64,000 bases of DNA, taken from assembly GCF_902506145.1 (NCBI RefSeq), contig NZ_LR733519.1, positions 2,209,213-2,273,212 of the forward strand. The letters are read 5' to 3'. The position numbers were made by a program, and so were the translations under genes. The notes under the pieces are model-generated. The model was given only the letters and a program-made list of their open reading frames with translations. It searched no databases and was not told the DNA's origin. Positions 38,151 to 46,636 of this stretch are shown piece after piece. Each line of letters opens with the position of its first letter. Positions within the stretch are counted from its first letter, which is position 1. This DNA comes from Burkholderia sp. 8Y. Lineage in GTDB: Bacteria > Pseudomonadota > Gammaproteobacteria > Burkholderiales > Burkholderiaceae.

Positions 38151-39251
38151 ATGAGCAACACGAACAAGCAAGCCGCCAAGAAGGCCGGCGGCGGTAAGGC
38201 CGCGCCGTCGACGTCGCACGACTGGATGACGCCGATCGACGCCGCCGCGCCATGCGGCGCCGACCTCGAATACGACCCGGAATTCGTCGTGCTGTCGTCG
38301 CAGGTCGCCGTCCGGCCGGAAGCGCAATATGGCGATTTCGTCGGCGTCCCTGAGCCCATAAACTGGAGCGACGTCGACCGCGATTGCCGGCGTCTCATGA
38401 TGCGCAGCAAGGACATGCGGCTCGCCGTGCTGTTCACGCGATGCCGCACGCGCCTCGCCGGGGCGCCAGGACTCGCGGAAGGACTGGGCCTGTTGGCGGC
38501 GTGGCTCGATGCGTTTGCCGAAGCCATCCATCCACGCCAGGGCGCGGACGACGATGAAGACGCTGCGCTCGAAATCCGCATGAACGCGCTGCAAGCCCTG
38601 ACTGATACGGACGGCCTGCTCTCCGACGTGCGCGAGATCGCGCTGACGCGCTCCAGCGCCGTGCGGCTGCAGATGCGCGATGTGGAACGCGCGTTCGCGC
38701 ATCCCCGCCCGAGCGATGCGCTTGCCCCGGAATCCGTCACGCGGCAGATCGAGGACCTCCGGCTGCAGCAGCCCGATGTGCTCGCCGGCTTCGACGCGGC
38801 GGCCGAAAGCCTGAAGCAAATCGGGGCGTGGGGCCGCGGGCATCTGGATGCGTACGTCCCGGATCTTTCGCCGCTCGCACGTTTGCTTGATCGCGTCGTG
38901 GCAACGGGCGCACGCGTCGCCCCGGTTCCGGTGGAAGAACCGGCGCCCGAACCGGCTGAAGCGGCCGACAGCATCCTCTCTGTCGATGCGACGAGCGACG
39001 AGCGCGTCGCCGCTGCACCCGCCGTCGCCGAGCCGGTTCGCGTGCCGCGCGCCGCCGCGCTGGATCGCCAAGCCGCGCTCGAACTCATCCGCGAAGCGAG
39101 GCACTGGTTCGAGCAGCACGAGCCCAGCAGCCCCATTCCGGTCTTGCTGCGTCGCGCCGAGTTGTTCGTCGGCAAGCGATATGCCGAAGTGGTGAAGGCG
39201 ATCAGTCCGGAAATGCTGGAACAGTGGGAAGGCGAGAACGGGCTGCAGTGA
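38151..39251 (+). CDS. tssA: T6SS assembly protein TssA (ImpA N-terminal domain)
   Basis: 366 residues. After a Lys/Ala-rich leader, the ImpA-N domain shows CGADLEYDPEFVVLSSQVA, YGDFVGVPEPINWSDVDRDC and RLAVLFTRC. The C-terminal part (ARHWFEQHEPSSPIPVLLRR, then FVGKRYAEVVKAI) is the conserved short TssA end. It primes baseplate docking and coordinates tail growth. Last gene of the plus-strand operon; start at 38151 after CAGGA. Confidence 0.93.
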   Translation: MSNTNKQAAKKAGGGKAAPSTSHDWMTPIDAAAPCGADLEYDPEFVVLSSQVAVRPEAQYGDFVGVPEPINWSDVDRDCRRLMMRSKDMRLAVLFTRCRTRLAGAPGLAEGLGLLAAWLDAFAEAIHPRQGADDDEDAALEIRMNALQALTDTDGLLSDVREIALTRSSAVRLQMRDVERAFAHPRPSDALAPESVTRQIEDLRLQQPDVLAGFDAAAESLKQIGAWGRGHLDAYVPDLSPLARLLDRVVATGARVAPVPVEEPAPEPAEAADSILSVDATSDERVAAAPAVAEPVRVPRAAALDRQAALELIREARHWFEQHEPSSPIPVLLRRAELFVGKRYAEVVKAISPEMLEQWEGENGLQ

Positions 39252-39735
39252 TGTGAATCCCTGGTCCGCGCGCGTGCGGGATGCCGGGCGGCGCAGCGCG
39301 TGCTGCCCCGTCGCGCTGAACGGACTGTCCCGAAGTCGTCCAGGCGATCGATGCGGATAGCGTTCGCGCGACGCGGTGCCTCGGGCATGATGTTCGCGCC
39401 AGGCTGTTCGCATGCAAGACGCGGAAATTCCGAAGCGATCGATATGGAAAAGCGACCAAACGCGTGGGTCCGTCCCAGCCGTTGCAGCTGTTCGCGCGCC
39501 CAACCGTCACGCATCGCCCCCGCAGCGTTGATTGCGCAGCCGTTCGCAATACAACCCTCCACGCATGGACCGCCCGGCACTGCATGCCGCGCATGCAGCG
39601 GCGCGCCCAGCCGGACGCGGCAACGCAGCCGCTGCCAGCGTTACTCACGCAATTGCGTCCGCCCCAGCACTCGCGGAAAAGTCATGAGCATGCCACTTGC
39701 TAGTCAGTGAGAACCGACGCCCCAAGGAGCCCGCC
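39252..39735. other. Intergenic region after tssA, no gene recognised
   Basis: About 480 bp. It contains a perfect 19-bp dyad CTGCATGC-CGC-GCATGCAG at 39580-39598, which is not followed by a T run. No reading frame has a plausible start or family. The AAGGAG site at 39724-39729 belongs to the small gene that follows. Confidence 0.5.
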
Positions 39736-39906
39736 ATGTCCGACCCCAACCAGCCGCAGAAACCCGATCCTGCGCAGACCGAAATCGCGAGCGGAACACC
39801 GCCTGCGCGCACGCCGGAGACGCTGCCCGACAACACCGACTTGCAGCCGGACCAGAACCCGGTGCGCGGCACGCCCGACATCTCGAAGCCCGGCGCGGAC
39901 GGCTAA
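39736..39906 (+). CDS. Small proline-rich disordered protein, function unknown
   Basis: 56 residues, very hydrophilic (Pro, Asp, Gln, Thr), starting MSDPNQPQKPDPAQTEIASG. No hydrophobic core, so intrinsically disordered. A good AAGGAG ribosome-binding site supports translation. It resembles in character the small protein at 49382-49618 (both rich in PxxTP/PDxxP patterns), though I cannot show homology. Confidence 0.6.
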   Translation: MSDPNQPQKPDPAQTEIASGTPPARTPETLPDNTDLQPDQNPVRGTPDISKPGADG

Positions 39907-40041
39907 CCCGACGCCCGGCACGCCGCGCGCTGGCGATCAACGCCCGCGCGCACCATCAGCACTCCCGCGTTTTCGCACCGTCGTTCTCACTGCTGGCACT
40001 CGCGATGCTAGAGGCAAGCAGCACTTCTCAGGAGAATAGCG

Positions 40042-41268
40042 ATGAACAAGACATCCGCGCGGGATTCGAAATCCCTCATGAGCCGGGCGGTCGCGTGGCC
40101 CACCCGTACTTTCAAACGCTTCAGCGCCGACCGCTCCGCGCCGATGGCCGCGAGCATCGCGTTCTATTCGGCGTTCTCGCTCGCGCCGACGCTCGTCATG
40201 GTGATCGCGGTGGCCGGGCTCGTCTTCGGCGAGGAGGCCGCGCGCGGGCAGATCTTCCATCAGGTGAGCGGCATGCTTGGCAAGGACGCCGCCGCGAGCG
40301 TGCAGACCATCGTCGAACACGCGCATCGCAGCGGCGGAGGCGGCATCGCGGCGATCATCTCGTTCGTGCTGCTGGCCGTGGGCGCGTCGGCGACGTTTTC
40401 GTCGCTGAATACGGCGCTTTCCGTCGTGTGGCCCGCCGAGGACAAAGCGAAGTCGGGGGTCGCCACGCTCGTCAAGGTGCGGCTGATTTCCTTCGGCCTC
40501 GTGATGGGCGTCGCGTTCCTGTTGATCGTATCGCTCGTGCTGGATACGGCCGTGCAGGCAGCCGGCAAATTCGTGTTCGGCGAGTCGCCGCTCGTCGTGA
40601 TCGGCGATATCGCGCAGTTCCTGGTCGGGCTCGTGATCCTGGCGTGCGCGTTCGCCGCGCTGATGAAATATCTGCCCGATGGCCACGTCGCCTGGCGCGA
40701 TGCCTTCGTCGGCGGCGCGATTGCCGCCGTGCTGTTCTCGGTCGGCAAGAAGCTGTTCGCGCTGTATCTGACGCACGCCGGCACGGCCAACGCGTTCGGC
40801 GCGGCCGGCTCGCTCGCCGTGTTGATGATGTGGCTGTACTTCGCCGCCGCCGTGCTGCTGCTCGGCGCGGAAGCCGCGGCCGCGCGAGTGGAAGCGCGCG
40901 AGGGCCAGCCGGTGAAGTCGTCGAGCGCATCCGATGCGCCGGGCGCACCCGCGATGCCGGCGCCCGGCACCGGCGCCTCCAGCCATGCGGATGCGCCCCG
41001 AGGCGGCGTCCACGATGCGCCGCATGCGCCGGTGCTGGCGAGCGCCGCGCATGCGCAGCCGGTCGCGCCCGCGCCGCTGCCGCCTGTTCCGCCGTCGACG
41101 TCGGGCACGCGCTCGTCGCCGTGGGCGAATGCCGTGTCTAAAGGCGTCGATACGGTGAAGGCCAATCCGATTCGCCTCGCGATCGCGGCCGCCGGCGCGA
41201 GTCTCTTCGTGTTCACGAAGGGATCGAGCCGGACGCAGGGGAGGCATCATCGGTCGGTGAAGGCTTAG
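40042..41268 (+). CDS. YihY/BrkB family inner-membrane protein
   Basis: 408 residues. The YihY/BrkB core with six membrane helices spans about residues 25-285 (MAASIAFYSAFSLAPTLVMV, FLVGLVILACAFAALMKYLP, LAVLMMWLYFAAAVLLLGAE). A Pro/Ala-rich tail of about 120 residues follows, ending in a final hydrophobic segment (PIRLAIAAAGASLFVFTKGS). Function is not established; older ribonuclease BN or virulence-factor names are historical. Good AGGAG ribosome-binding site. Confidence 0.88.
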   Translation: MNKTSARDSKSLMSRAVAWPTRTFKRFSADRSAPMAASIAFYSAFSLAPTLVMVIAVAGLVFGEEAARGQIFHQVSGMLGKDAAASVQTIVEHAHRSGGGGIAAIISFVLLAVGASATFSSLNTALSVVWPAEDKAKSGVATLVKVRLISFGLVMGVAFLLIVSLVLDTAVQAAGKFVFGESPLVVIGDIAQFLVGLVILACAFAALMKYLPDGHVAWRDAFVGGAIAAVLFSVGKKLFALYLTHAGTANAFGAAGSLAVLMMWLYFAAAVLLLGAEAAAARVEAREGQPVKSSSASDAPGAPAMPAPGTGASSHADAPRGGVHDAPHAPVLASAAHAQPVAPAPLPPVPPSTSGTRSSPWANAVSKGVDTVKANPIRLAIAAAGASLFVFTKGSSRTQGRHHRSVKA

Positions 41269-41757
41269 GCGTGTGGAGTGGTCGGGGAGAAGACGGGGCG
41301 GCGAGGGCCGCCCTGAATGCTGAAGCCGCGCGCTCGGGCGTGCATCAGGCGAAGCGCGTACCTGCGAGGATCGATTCCGGTCCGGCGATCGGTTTGGACA
41401 GCGATTGCCGTGTCGGGCCTGGACGAATCGGCCGGGCAATTGTGCGGAAGGTGCCGGGTCGTGCATCGCTGCTAACGATGGCAGTCCGATATTCACGCCA
41501 AGATCAACGGGTTGTCGAGCAACCTGCACGCGAGTATGCTGCGTCCCGGCGCGTCGCACGTGCTCGTCACAGCGCGTCGGTCAGTAGCATTCGGCACCGC
41601 GGCACAGGGTCGGCGATGAAGTTTTCACCCTTTTTTCGTTTGGTTCTTCTTGTCCTTCTGAATCAAGGCATTGCAACGTTGCCGTAATTTTGGGGTAGCT
41701 AGTCGTCGTCGAGCGCAATCTCTCTGCGAATCAAGGGCTTGTTGTCATTTTTGGCTA
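41269..41757. other. Intergenic region including the likely CRISPR leader
   Basis: About 490 bp. A GGGCGGC-GAGG-GCCGCCC hairpin at 41296-41313 lies just after the YihY gene. The last 130 bp (from about 41625) is AT-rich for this genome, with T runs, and directly precedes the first CRISPR repeat, as a leader would. No gene recognised. Confidence 0.5.
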
Positions 41758-42086
41758 GTTCGCTGCCGCGTAGGCAGCTTAGAAAGAACAGATGCGCGCG
41801 ATCGCGGGCAACGGACGGTTCGCTGCCGCGTAGGCAGCTTAGAAAGAAGGGCGCATTGCAACAGTGGGCGGCTAACCGTTCACTGCCGTGTAGGCAGCTT
41901 AGAAACAGAAGTCGAGAACGTCGATCGTCTCGCTGTCGTTCACTGCCACGTAGGCAGCTTATAAATTGCTGTTCTGTCGTGCAGCACATGCCGTCATGTT
42001 CACTGCCGCGTAGGCAGCTTAGAAATGGGTAAAGCGGTGGATTGATGAGAATCACAACGTTCACTGCCGCGTAGGTATCTTTGGGA
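41758..42086 (+). CRISPR. Orphan type I-F-like CRISPR array (six repeats, five spacers)
   Basis: 28-bp repeats start at 41758, 41818, 41878, 41938, 41998 and 42059, with four 32-bp spacers and a last one of 33 bp. Repeats match the type I-F consensus: GTTCACTGCCG then a variable dinucleotide (CG, TG or, with G>A, ACG), TAGGCAGCTTAGAAA, with the CTGCC/GGCAG stem. The first two repeats read GTTCGC; the fourth has ATAAA; the sixth is degenerate in its 3' half, marking the distal end. The leader should therefore be on the low-coordinate side. No cas gene lies anywhere in the window. Confidence 0.92.
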
Positions 42087-42255
42087 TCGTCCGAGACGGC
42101 ATGCGCAACTGCGACGCGTTCGCAACCGCCACGACAACTCGCGAACCAATCCCCGCACTGCACAAGCCCGCGACACCACCTGCGCGTGCGACGCCCATCC
42201 ACCGCACGCGCCCATCGCTGCATAGCACGAAAGATAGCGACGTTCGACCGCCCCA

Positions 42256-44703
42256 TCAACGCCCCCCCGGCAACGCATAAGCAATCACATAATCCCCCAG
42301 CTTCGTCAAAAACGACCCATGCCCGCCCGCCGCGATCAGCACGTACTGCTTGCCGTTCGCCTCGTAGGTCATCGGCGTCGCCTGTCCGCCTGCCGGCAGA
42401 CGCGCGTGCCACAGCTCCTCGCCGGTATCGGTGCTGAACGCGCGCAGATAATCGTCCGACGTCGCGCCGATGAAGAACACGTGACCCGCCGTCGTCATCG
42501 GGCCGCCGAGCATCGGCATCCCCATCTTGAACGGAAGCGGAATCGGCGATGCATCGCGCGTCGTGCCGATGCGCTTCTTCCAGATCACCTTGTTCGTCTC
42601 CAGATCCAGCGCCGACACATAACCCCACGCGGGCTGCTTGCACGGCAGGCGCAGCGGCGAAAGGAACGGATTGAGCGTCACGCCGAACGGCACGCCGTAC
42701 TGCGGCTGAATGCCGGTCTCCGCGCCGGTGCCCGACTGTCCGGCCTGCGGCGGCTCGATCGGATTGTTCGGCCCGCGCGGAATCAGCTTCGAGACGAACG
42801 GCAGCGCAATCGGATTGGCAATCGCGATGCGGCGGTCCGTATCGACGGCGAGCCCGCCCCATTCGAACATGCCGAGGTTGCCGGGGAACACCAGCGTGCC
42901 TTGCTCCGAAGGCGGCGTGAACGGCCCTTCATAGCGCAGCCGATGGAAGATCACGCGGCACACGAGCTGGTCATACATCGTCGCGCCCCACATGTCGGCG
43001 CCCGTCAGGTTCTTCGCGGGCCGGTAGGTGAGTTGCGAGAAAGGCTGCGTCGGGGAGACGTGATCGCCCTGCGCCGCGCCTTGCGGCACCGGCTGCTCGG
43101 GCGCCGGAACGATCGGCTTTCCAGTGCGGCGGTCGAGCACGAAGATGTTGCCCGTCTTCGCCGGCGCGTAGATCGCCGGAACGATGTTGCCGTTCGAGTC
43201 CTTGATGTCCGCGATCGTCGGCTGCGCGGGCAAGTCCATGTCCCACAGATCATGGTGCACGGTCTGATAGAACCACGCGAGCTTGCCCGTCGATGCATGC
43301 AGCGCGAGCAGGCCGCTCGCATAACGTTCCATGTCCGGCGTGCGGTAGCCGCCCCAGATGTCCGGCGTCGATACGCCCATCGGCAGATAAACGATGTCGA
43401 GCTGCGCATCGTAAGCGGCGGGCGCCCACGAGTTCGGCGAATTCATCGTGTAGCTATGCTGGTCGGTGGGAATCGCGTTCGGGTCGTGTGCGCCCGGATC
43501 GAACGCCCAGAGCAGCTTGCCCGTGTCCACGTCGAAGCCGCGAATCACGCCGGACGGCTCGCGCGTGCCGTAGTTGTCCGTCACGGAACCGGCCATGACG
43601 ATGACCTTCGACGTGATGACCGGCGGCGAAGTCGGCTCGTACTGGCCCGGCGTCTTCACCGGCTGAAGATGCTGGAGATCGAGCATCCCGTTCGCCGCGA
43701 AGCCTGCGCAACGCTGGCCGGTCGCGGCATCGAGTTCGAAGAGGCGGCCATCGTTCACCGGAAGAATCACGCGGCGCGCGCACGCCGGCAGCGACGACAG
43801 GCTGTTCGTCTGACGCGCCTGCGCGGCGGCGGGCGTCTCATAGTAGGAGACGCCCCGGCAGGTCACGTGCTGGAAGCTCGGGTCGGGCTTCAGGTCCGGA
43901 TTGAAGCGCCACTTCTCCTTGCCGGTCGCGCCGTCGAGCGCAATGGCGTTCTGGTGCGGCGTGCAGAAAAAGAGCGTGCCGTCGACGGCGAGCGGCGTGA
44001 CTTCATCCGTGATTTCGAGCGGATCCTGCGGGCCTTTCATGTCGCCCGTACGGAATGACCACGCTTCTTGCAGGGTGTTGACGTTCTTGTCGTTGATCTG
44101 CGAAAGCGGCGAATAACGTGTGCCGTGCTGCGAATTGCCGTACGCGAGCCAGTCGCCCGGCCGGCCCGCGCTCGGCGCGGGCGCACCCGATGCCTGCGCG
44201 GACACCGTGCCGCTGACTTCTTGCGGATCGTTGAACACGGCATAGGCGAGCGCGATGATCGTCAACACAAGCGCGGCGCCAAGCGCGAGGCCGCCGCGGC
44301 GCACCGGGCTCATATACAGGCGATACGTGAAGGGCAGCAGCAGCCAGATGCCGACGATAACGAGCACGTCCAGACGCGGCGCGAGCGCCCAGAAGTCGAA
44401 GCCCGCTTCGGCGATCGCCCAGATCAGCGTGCCGAAAAGCAGTACCGCATAGACGATCAGCGCGAGCGTGTTGCGACGCCAGATGAGCCACGCGACCGCG
44501 AGCATGAGAATGCCCGCGATGACGTAATACGGCGAGCCTCCGATGGCGACGAGCCATATGCCGACGCCGCCGAGATAAAGACCCGACAACGCGAGAAACA
44601 GCACAGTGAGCCATTTCACGACCGGCGAAGGCGACGGTGATCGTGATGGCGACCGCGATGGCGAGTTAGCGGGCGACCGCGCGGGCGGCGAGTTCGTATT
44701 CAT
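42256..44703 (-). CDS. gcd: Membrane-bound PQQ-dependent glucose dehydrogenase
   Basis: 815 residues. Five N-terminal membrane helices (about residues 30-155) are followed by a periplasmic eight-bladed quinoprotein propeller with the family segments GDWLAYGNSQHGTRYSPLSQ, TPHQNAIALDGATGKEKW, FYQTVHHDLWDMDLPAQPTI and LVFPGNLGMFEWGG. It oxidises glucose (or a related sugar/quinate) to the lactone in the periplasm and passes electrons to ubiquinone; in soil bacteria it drives phosphate solubilisation. Odd point: a 15-residue Ser-Pro-Arg repeat (SPSRSPSRSPSPSP) precedes helix 1. Confidence 0.94.
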   Translation of the reverse strand: MNTNSPPARSPANSPSRSPSRSPSPSPVVKWLTVLFLALSGLYLGGVGIWLVAIGGSPYYVIAGILMLAVAWLIWRRNTLALIVYAVLLFGTLIWAIAEAGFDFWALAPRLDVLVIVGIWLLLPFTYRLYMSPVRRGGLALGAALVLTIIALAYAVFNDPQEVSGTVSAQASGAPAPSAGRPGDWLAYGNSQHGTRYSPLSQINDKNVNTLQEAWSFRTGDMKGPQDPLEITDEVTPLAVDGTLFFCTPHQNAIALDGATGKEKWRFNPDLKPDPSFQHVTCRGVSYYETPAAAQARQTNSLSSLPACARRVILPVNDGRLFELDAATGQRCAGFAANGMLDLQHLQPVKTPGQYEPTSPPVITSKVIVMAGSVTDNYGTREPSGVIRGFDVDTGKLLWAFDPGAHDPNAIPTDQHSYTMNSPNSWAPAAYDAQLDIVYLPMGVSTPDIWGGYRTPDMERYASGLLALHASTGKLAWFYQTVHHDLWDMDLPAQPTIADIKDSNGNIVPAIYAPAKTGNIFVLDRRTGKPIVPAPEQPVPQGAAQGDHVSPTQPFSQLTYRPAKNLTGADMWGATMYDQLVCRVIFHRLRYEGPFTPPSEQGTLVFPGNLGMFEWGGLAVDTDRRIAIANPIALPFVSKLIPRGPNNPIEPPQAGQSGTGAETGIQPQYGVPFGVTLNPFLSPLRLPCKQPAWGYVSALDLETNKVIWKKRIGTTRDASPIPLPFKMGMPMLGGPMTTAGHVFFIGATSDDYLRAFSTDTGEELWHARLPAGGQATPMTYEANGKQYVLIAAGGHGSFLTKLGDYVIAYALPGGR

Positions 44704-44815
44704 TCAACACCTCTGCTTAGAGCGACCTTCGGGGATAGACGGCGCGAACCGCGCGCGCCGTCTATCGGAAGCGGAACGCCCGCGCCTTGCGCGCGGCGCG
44801 ACGCAGTGCAGCAAT

Positions 44816-46621
44816 TCATGCGCCATCGCCGTCCTTCGACCCCGGCGCGAGAATGTTCGGCAGGACTGGATTCTCCGGCTGCGTGTAACGCTCTTCCACG
44901 GCCTTTCGGATGGCTTCGATGCTTTCCTTCGCCGAAAGGCCGTCGTTGGTTTCGACCGCCCGCGCGTCGTCGGCAAGCGACGTGTCGCCGATCACGTCGC
45001 GGAACCACGTCGAATAATCGCCTCGGCGCAGATGGAACATCCAGGTGTCCTCATCGACGCCTTCGGCGAGTTCCAGAAACAGCACGAGGTTGTGCGCGCG
45101 CAGATTCAGCTTGTCGTCGGGGCCGCGAAAATAGAAGCTACGCTCCGGGATCAACATGCCTTCCGCATACTTGCGCACGTGACGGCGGCGCTGCGTTTTC
45201 GCCGGCTCCACGTGCACGACGACCGGCTCGTTCCAGCCGCCGTCGTCGGGTTCGCGCCGCCATACGAGCGCCTGACCGGGCTTGATCTCGCCGGGCAGAT
45301 CGCCGGGCGCATCGTGGCCCGCCGCGCGCGCGAATTCTTCGAGCGAAGCGTCCGCGCCCGGACCCGCGCCGATGAACACGGTCACGCGATCGAGCAGACG
45401 CGGCGATAGCTGCTCCGGATGCACGGTCACGAAAAGCGCGGGCGCGAGCTGATCCGGCAGCACTTCGTCGGCCGGATTGATGCTCGCGGGAAAGAAGTGA
45501 TGCGCTTCGTCGAAGAGCATCCAGTGCGGTCGGCCGGTGAGCGCGCGCGACTGCTGCATGTGCGCGAGCACGCTCGCGCAGTACGCGGGCCGGTCCGCGA
45601 ACGTGACGCGCATGAGATTCACGAGCACCGACTGGCTCGGCTGATGCAAAAGCCGCGTGATGTCGTCGGCTTTCGGCGCGGTCTCGGCATCGCCGATAGG
45701 CAGCGCGTTTTCGAACGTGTCGAAGTCGCCTTCGGGATCGAGCGCGCAGAACTGATAGCCCGCCGCGACGAGCCGCTCCATCAGGCCGGTGATCAGCGTG
45801 GATTTGCCGCCGCCGGATTGTCCCGCGATCAGCGCGACGGTGCGCTGCGGCGCGAGCGTTTCCGGCTCGCCTTCGCCTTCTTCTGGCTGCGAATCGCCGC
45901 CGACGCGCTGCCCGAGCAGCAGGTTGCGCCGCGCGACGCGCTCGCTCTGGGCGGCGAGATCATCGGCGAGAATCGCGTCGATCAGTTCGGTCACGCCCGC
46001 GCCGCATTCGCGCGTCAGCACGATATCCGCGTGCGATTTGAGCGCGGGAATCGCATTGCTCACGGCCGCCGACATCTCGCACGCATCGAGCAGCGGGTGA
46101 TCGTTCTGCGCGTCGCCGACGCCCACCGCATTGCGCGGCGACAGCGACAGTTGCGCGAGCGCCGACAGCAGACCGCTCGCCTTGTTGATGCCGGGCGCGA
46201 GCACCATCACCGCGTCGCCGTTATAAACGACGTGCAGGTCGAGCCCGAGATCGCGGATCGCGGCGTGCGCCTGCTCGTCGTAAGGCCGCACGGTCGCGAC
46301 GAGGGTCTGGCTCACGCCGAGATGGCGCACGCCGGCCGCTTTCATCGCCTTGACGAACGCGGGCGGCGGCGGCGGCGCGAGCAGCGCGCGTTCGCGCGTG
46401 ACGGGCGAATAGATCACGCCGCCGTTTTCCGCGACGATCAGCGTGAAGCGATCGACGCGATCGCACAGCGTGAGCAGATCGTCGAGCTCGCGGCCCGTCA
46501 CGAGAATCATGTGACGCCCCGACGCGCGCAGGCGATCGATGGCGTCCCATGTGGCGTCGGACACGCGGCCGTCTTCGGCGAGCGTGTTGTCGTAATCGCT
46601 GGCAAGCACCATGAATCGCAT
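44816..46621 (-). CDS. HAD-IIB phosphatase fused to a P-loop ATPase
   Basis: 601 residues in two parts. The N-terminal part (about 1-225) is a HAD-IIB sugar-phosphatase-like domain, with motif I DYDNTLAED (9-17), VTGR (41-44) and the acidic GVGDAQNDHPLL (167-178). The second part is a P-loop ATPase with Walker A GQSGGGKS (267-274) and Walker B WMLFDEAHHFF (367-377), resembling HerA/VirB4/DUF87 ATPases. A C-terminal region without clear identity follows. It lies at the end of an apparent operon with two GT4 glycosyltransferases (16 bp gap), suggesting a link to glycoside or glycan metabolism. The role of the ATPase is unknown. Confidence 0.8.
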   Translation of the reverse strand: MRFMVLASDYDNTLAEDGRVSDATWDAIDRLRASGRHMILVTGRELDDLLTLCDRVDRFTLIVAENGGVIYSPVTRERALLAPPPPPAFVKAMKAAGVRHLGVSQTLVATVRPYDEQAHAAIRDLGLDLHVVYNGDAVMVLAPGINKASGLLSALAQLSLSPRNAVGVGDAQNDHPLLDACEMSAAVSNAIPALKSHADIVLTRECGAGVTELIDAILADDLAAQSERVARRNLLLGQRVGGDSQPEEGEGEPETLAPQRTVALIAGQSGGGKSTLITGLMERLVAAGYQFCALDPEGDFDTFENALPIGDAETAPKADDITRLLHQPSQSVLVNLMRVTFADRPAYCASVLAHMQQSRALTGRPHWMLFDEAHHFFPASINPADEVLPDQLAPALFVTVHPEQLSPRLLDRVTVFIGAGPGADASLEEFARAAGHDAPGDLPGEIKPGQALVWRREPDDGGWNEPVVVHVEPAKTQRRRHVRKYAEGMLIPERSFYFRGPDDKLNLRAHNLVLFLELAEGVDEDTWMFHLRRGDYSTWFRDVIGDTSLADDARAVETNDGLSAKESIEAIRKAVEERYTQPENPVLPNILAPGSKDGDGA

Positions 46622-46636
46622 TGGCGTGTCCCTCGG

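Noticed and set aside
41699..42862. Frame encoding repeated FLSCLRGSE peptides
   Set aside because: The peptide repeats are the CRISPR repeats read as protein, joined to the antisense-frame shadow of gcd.
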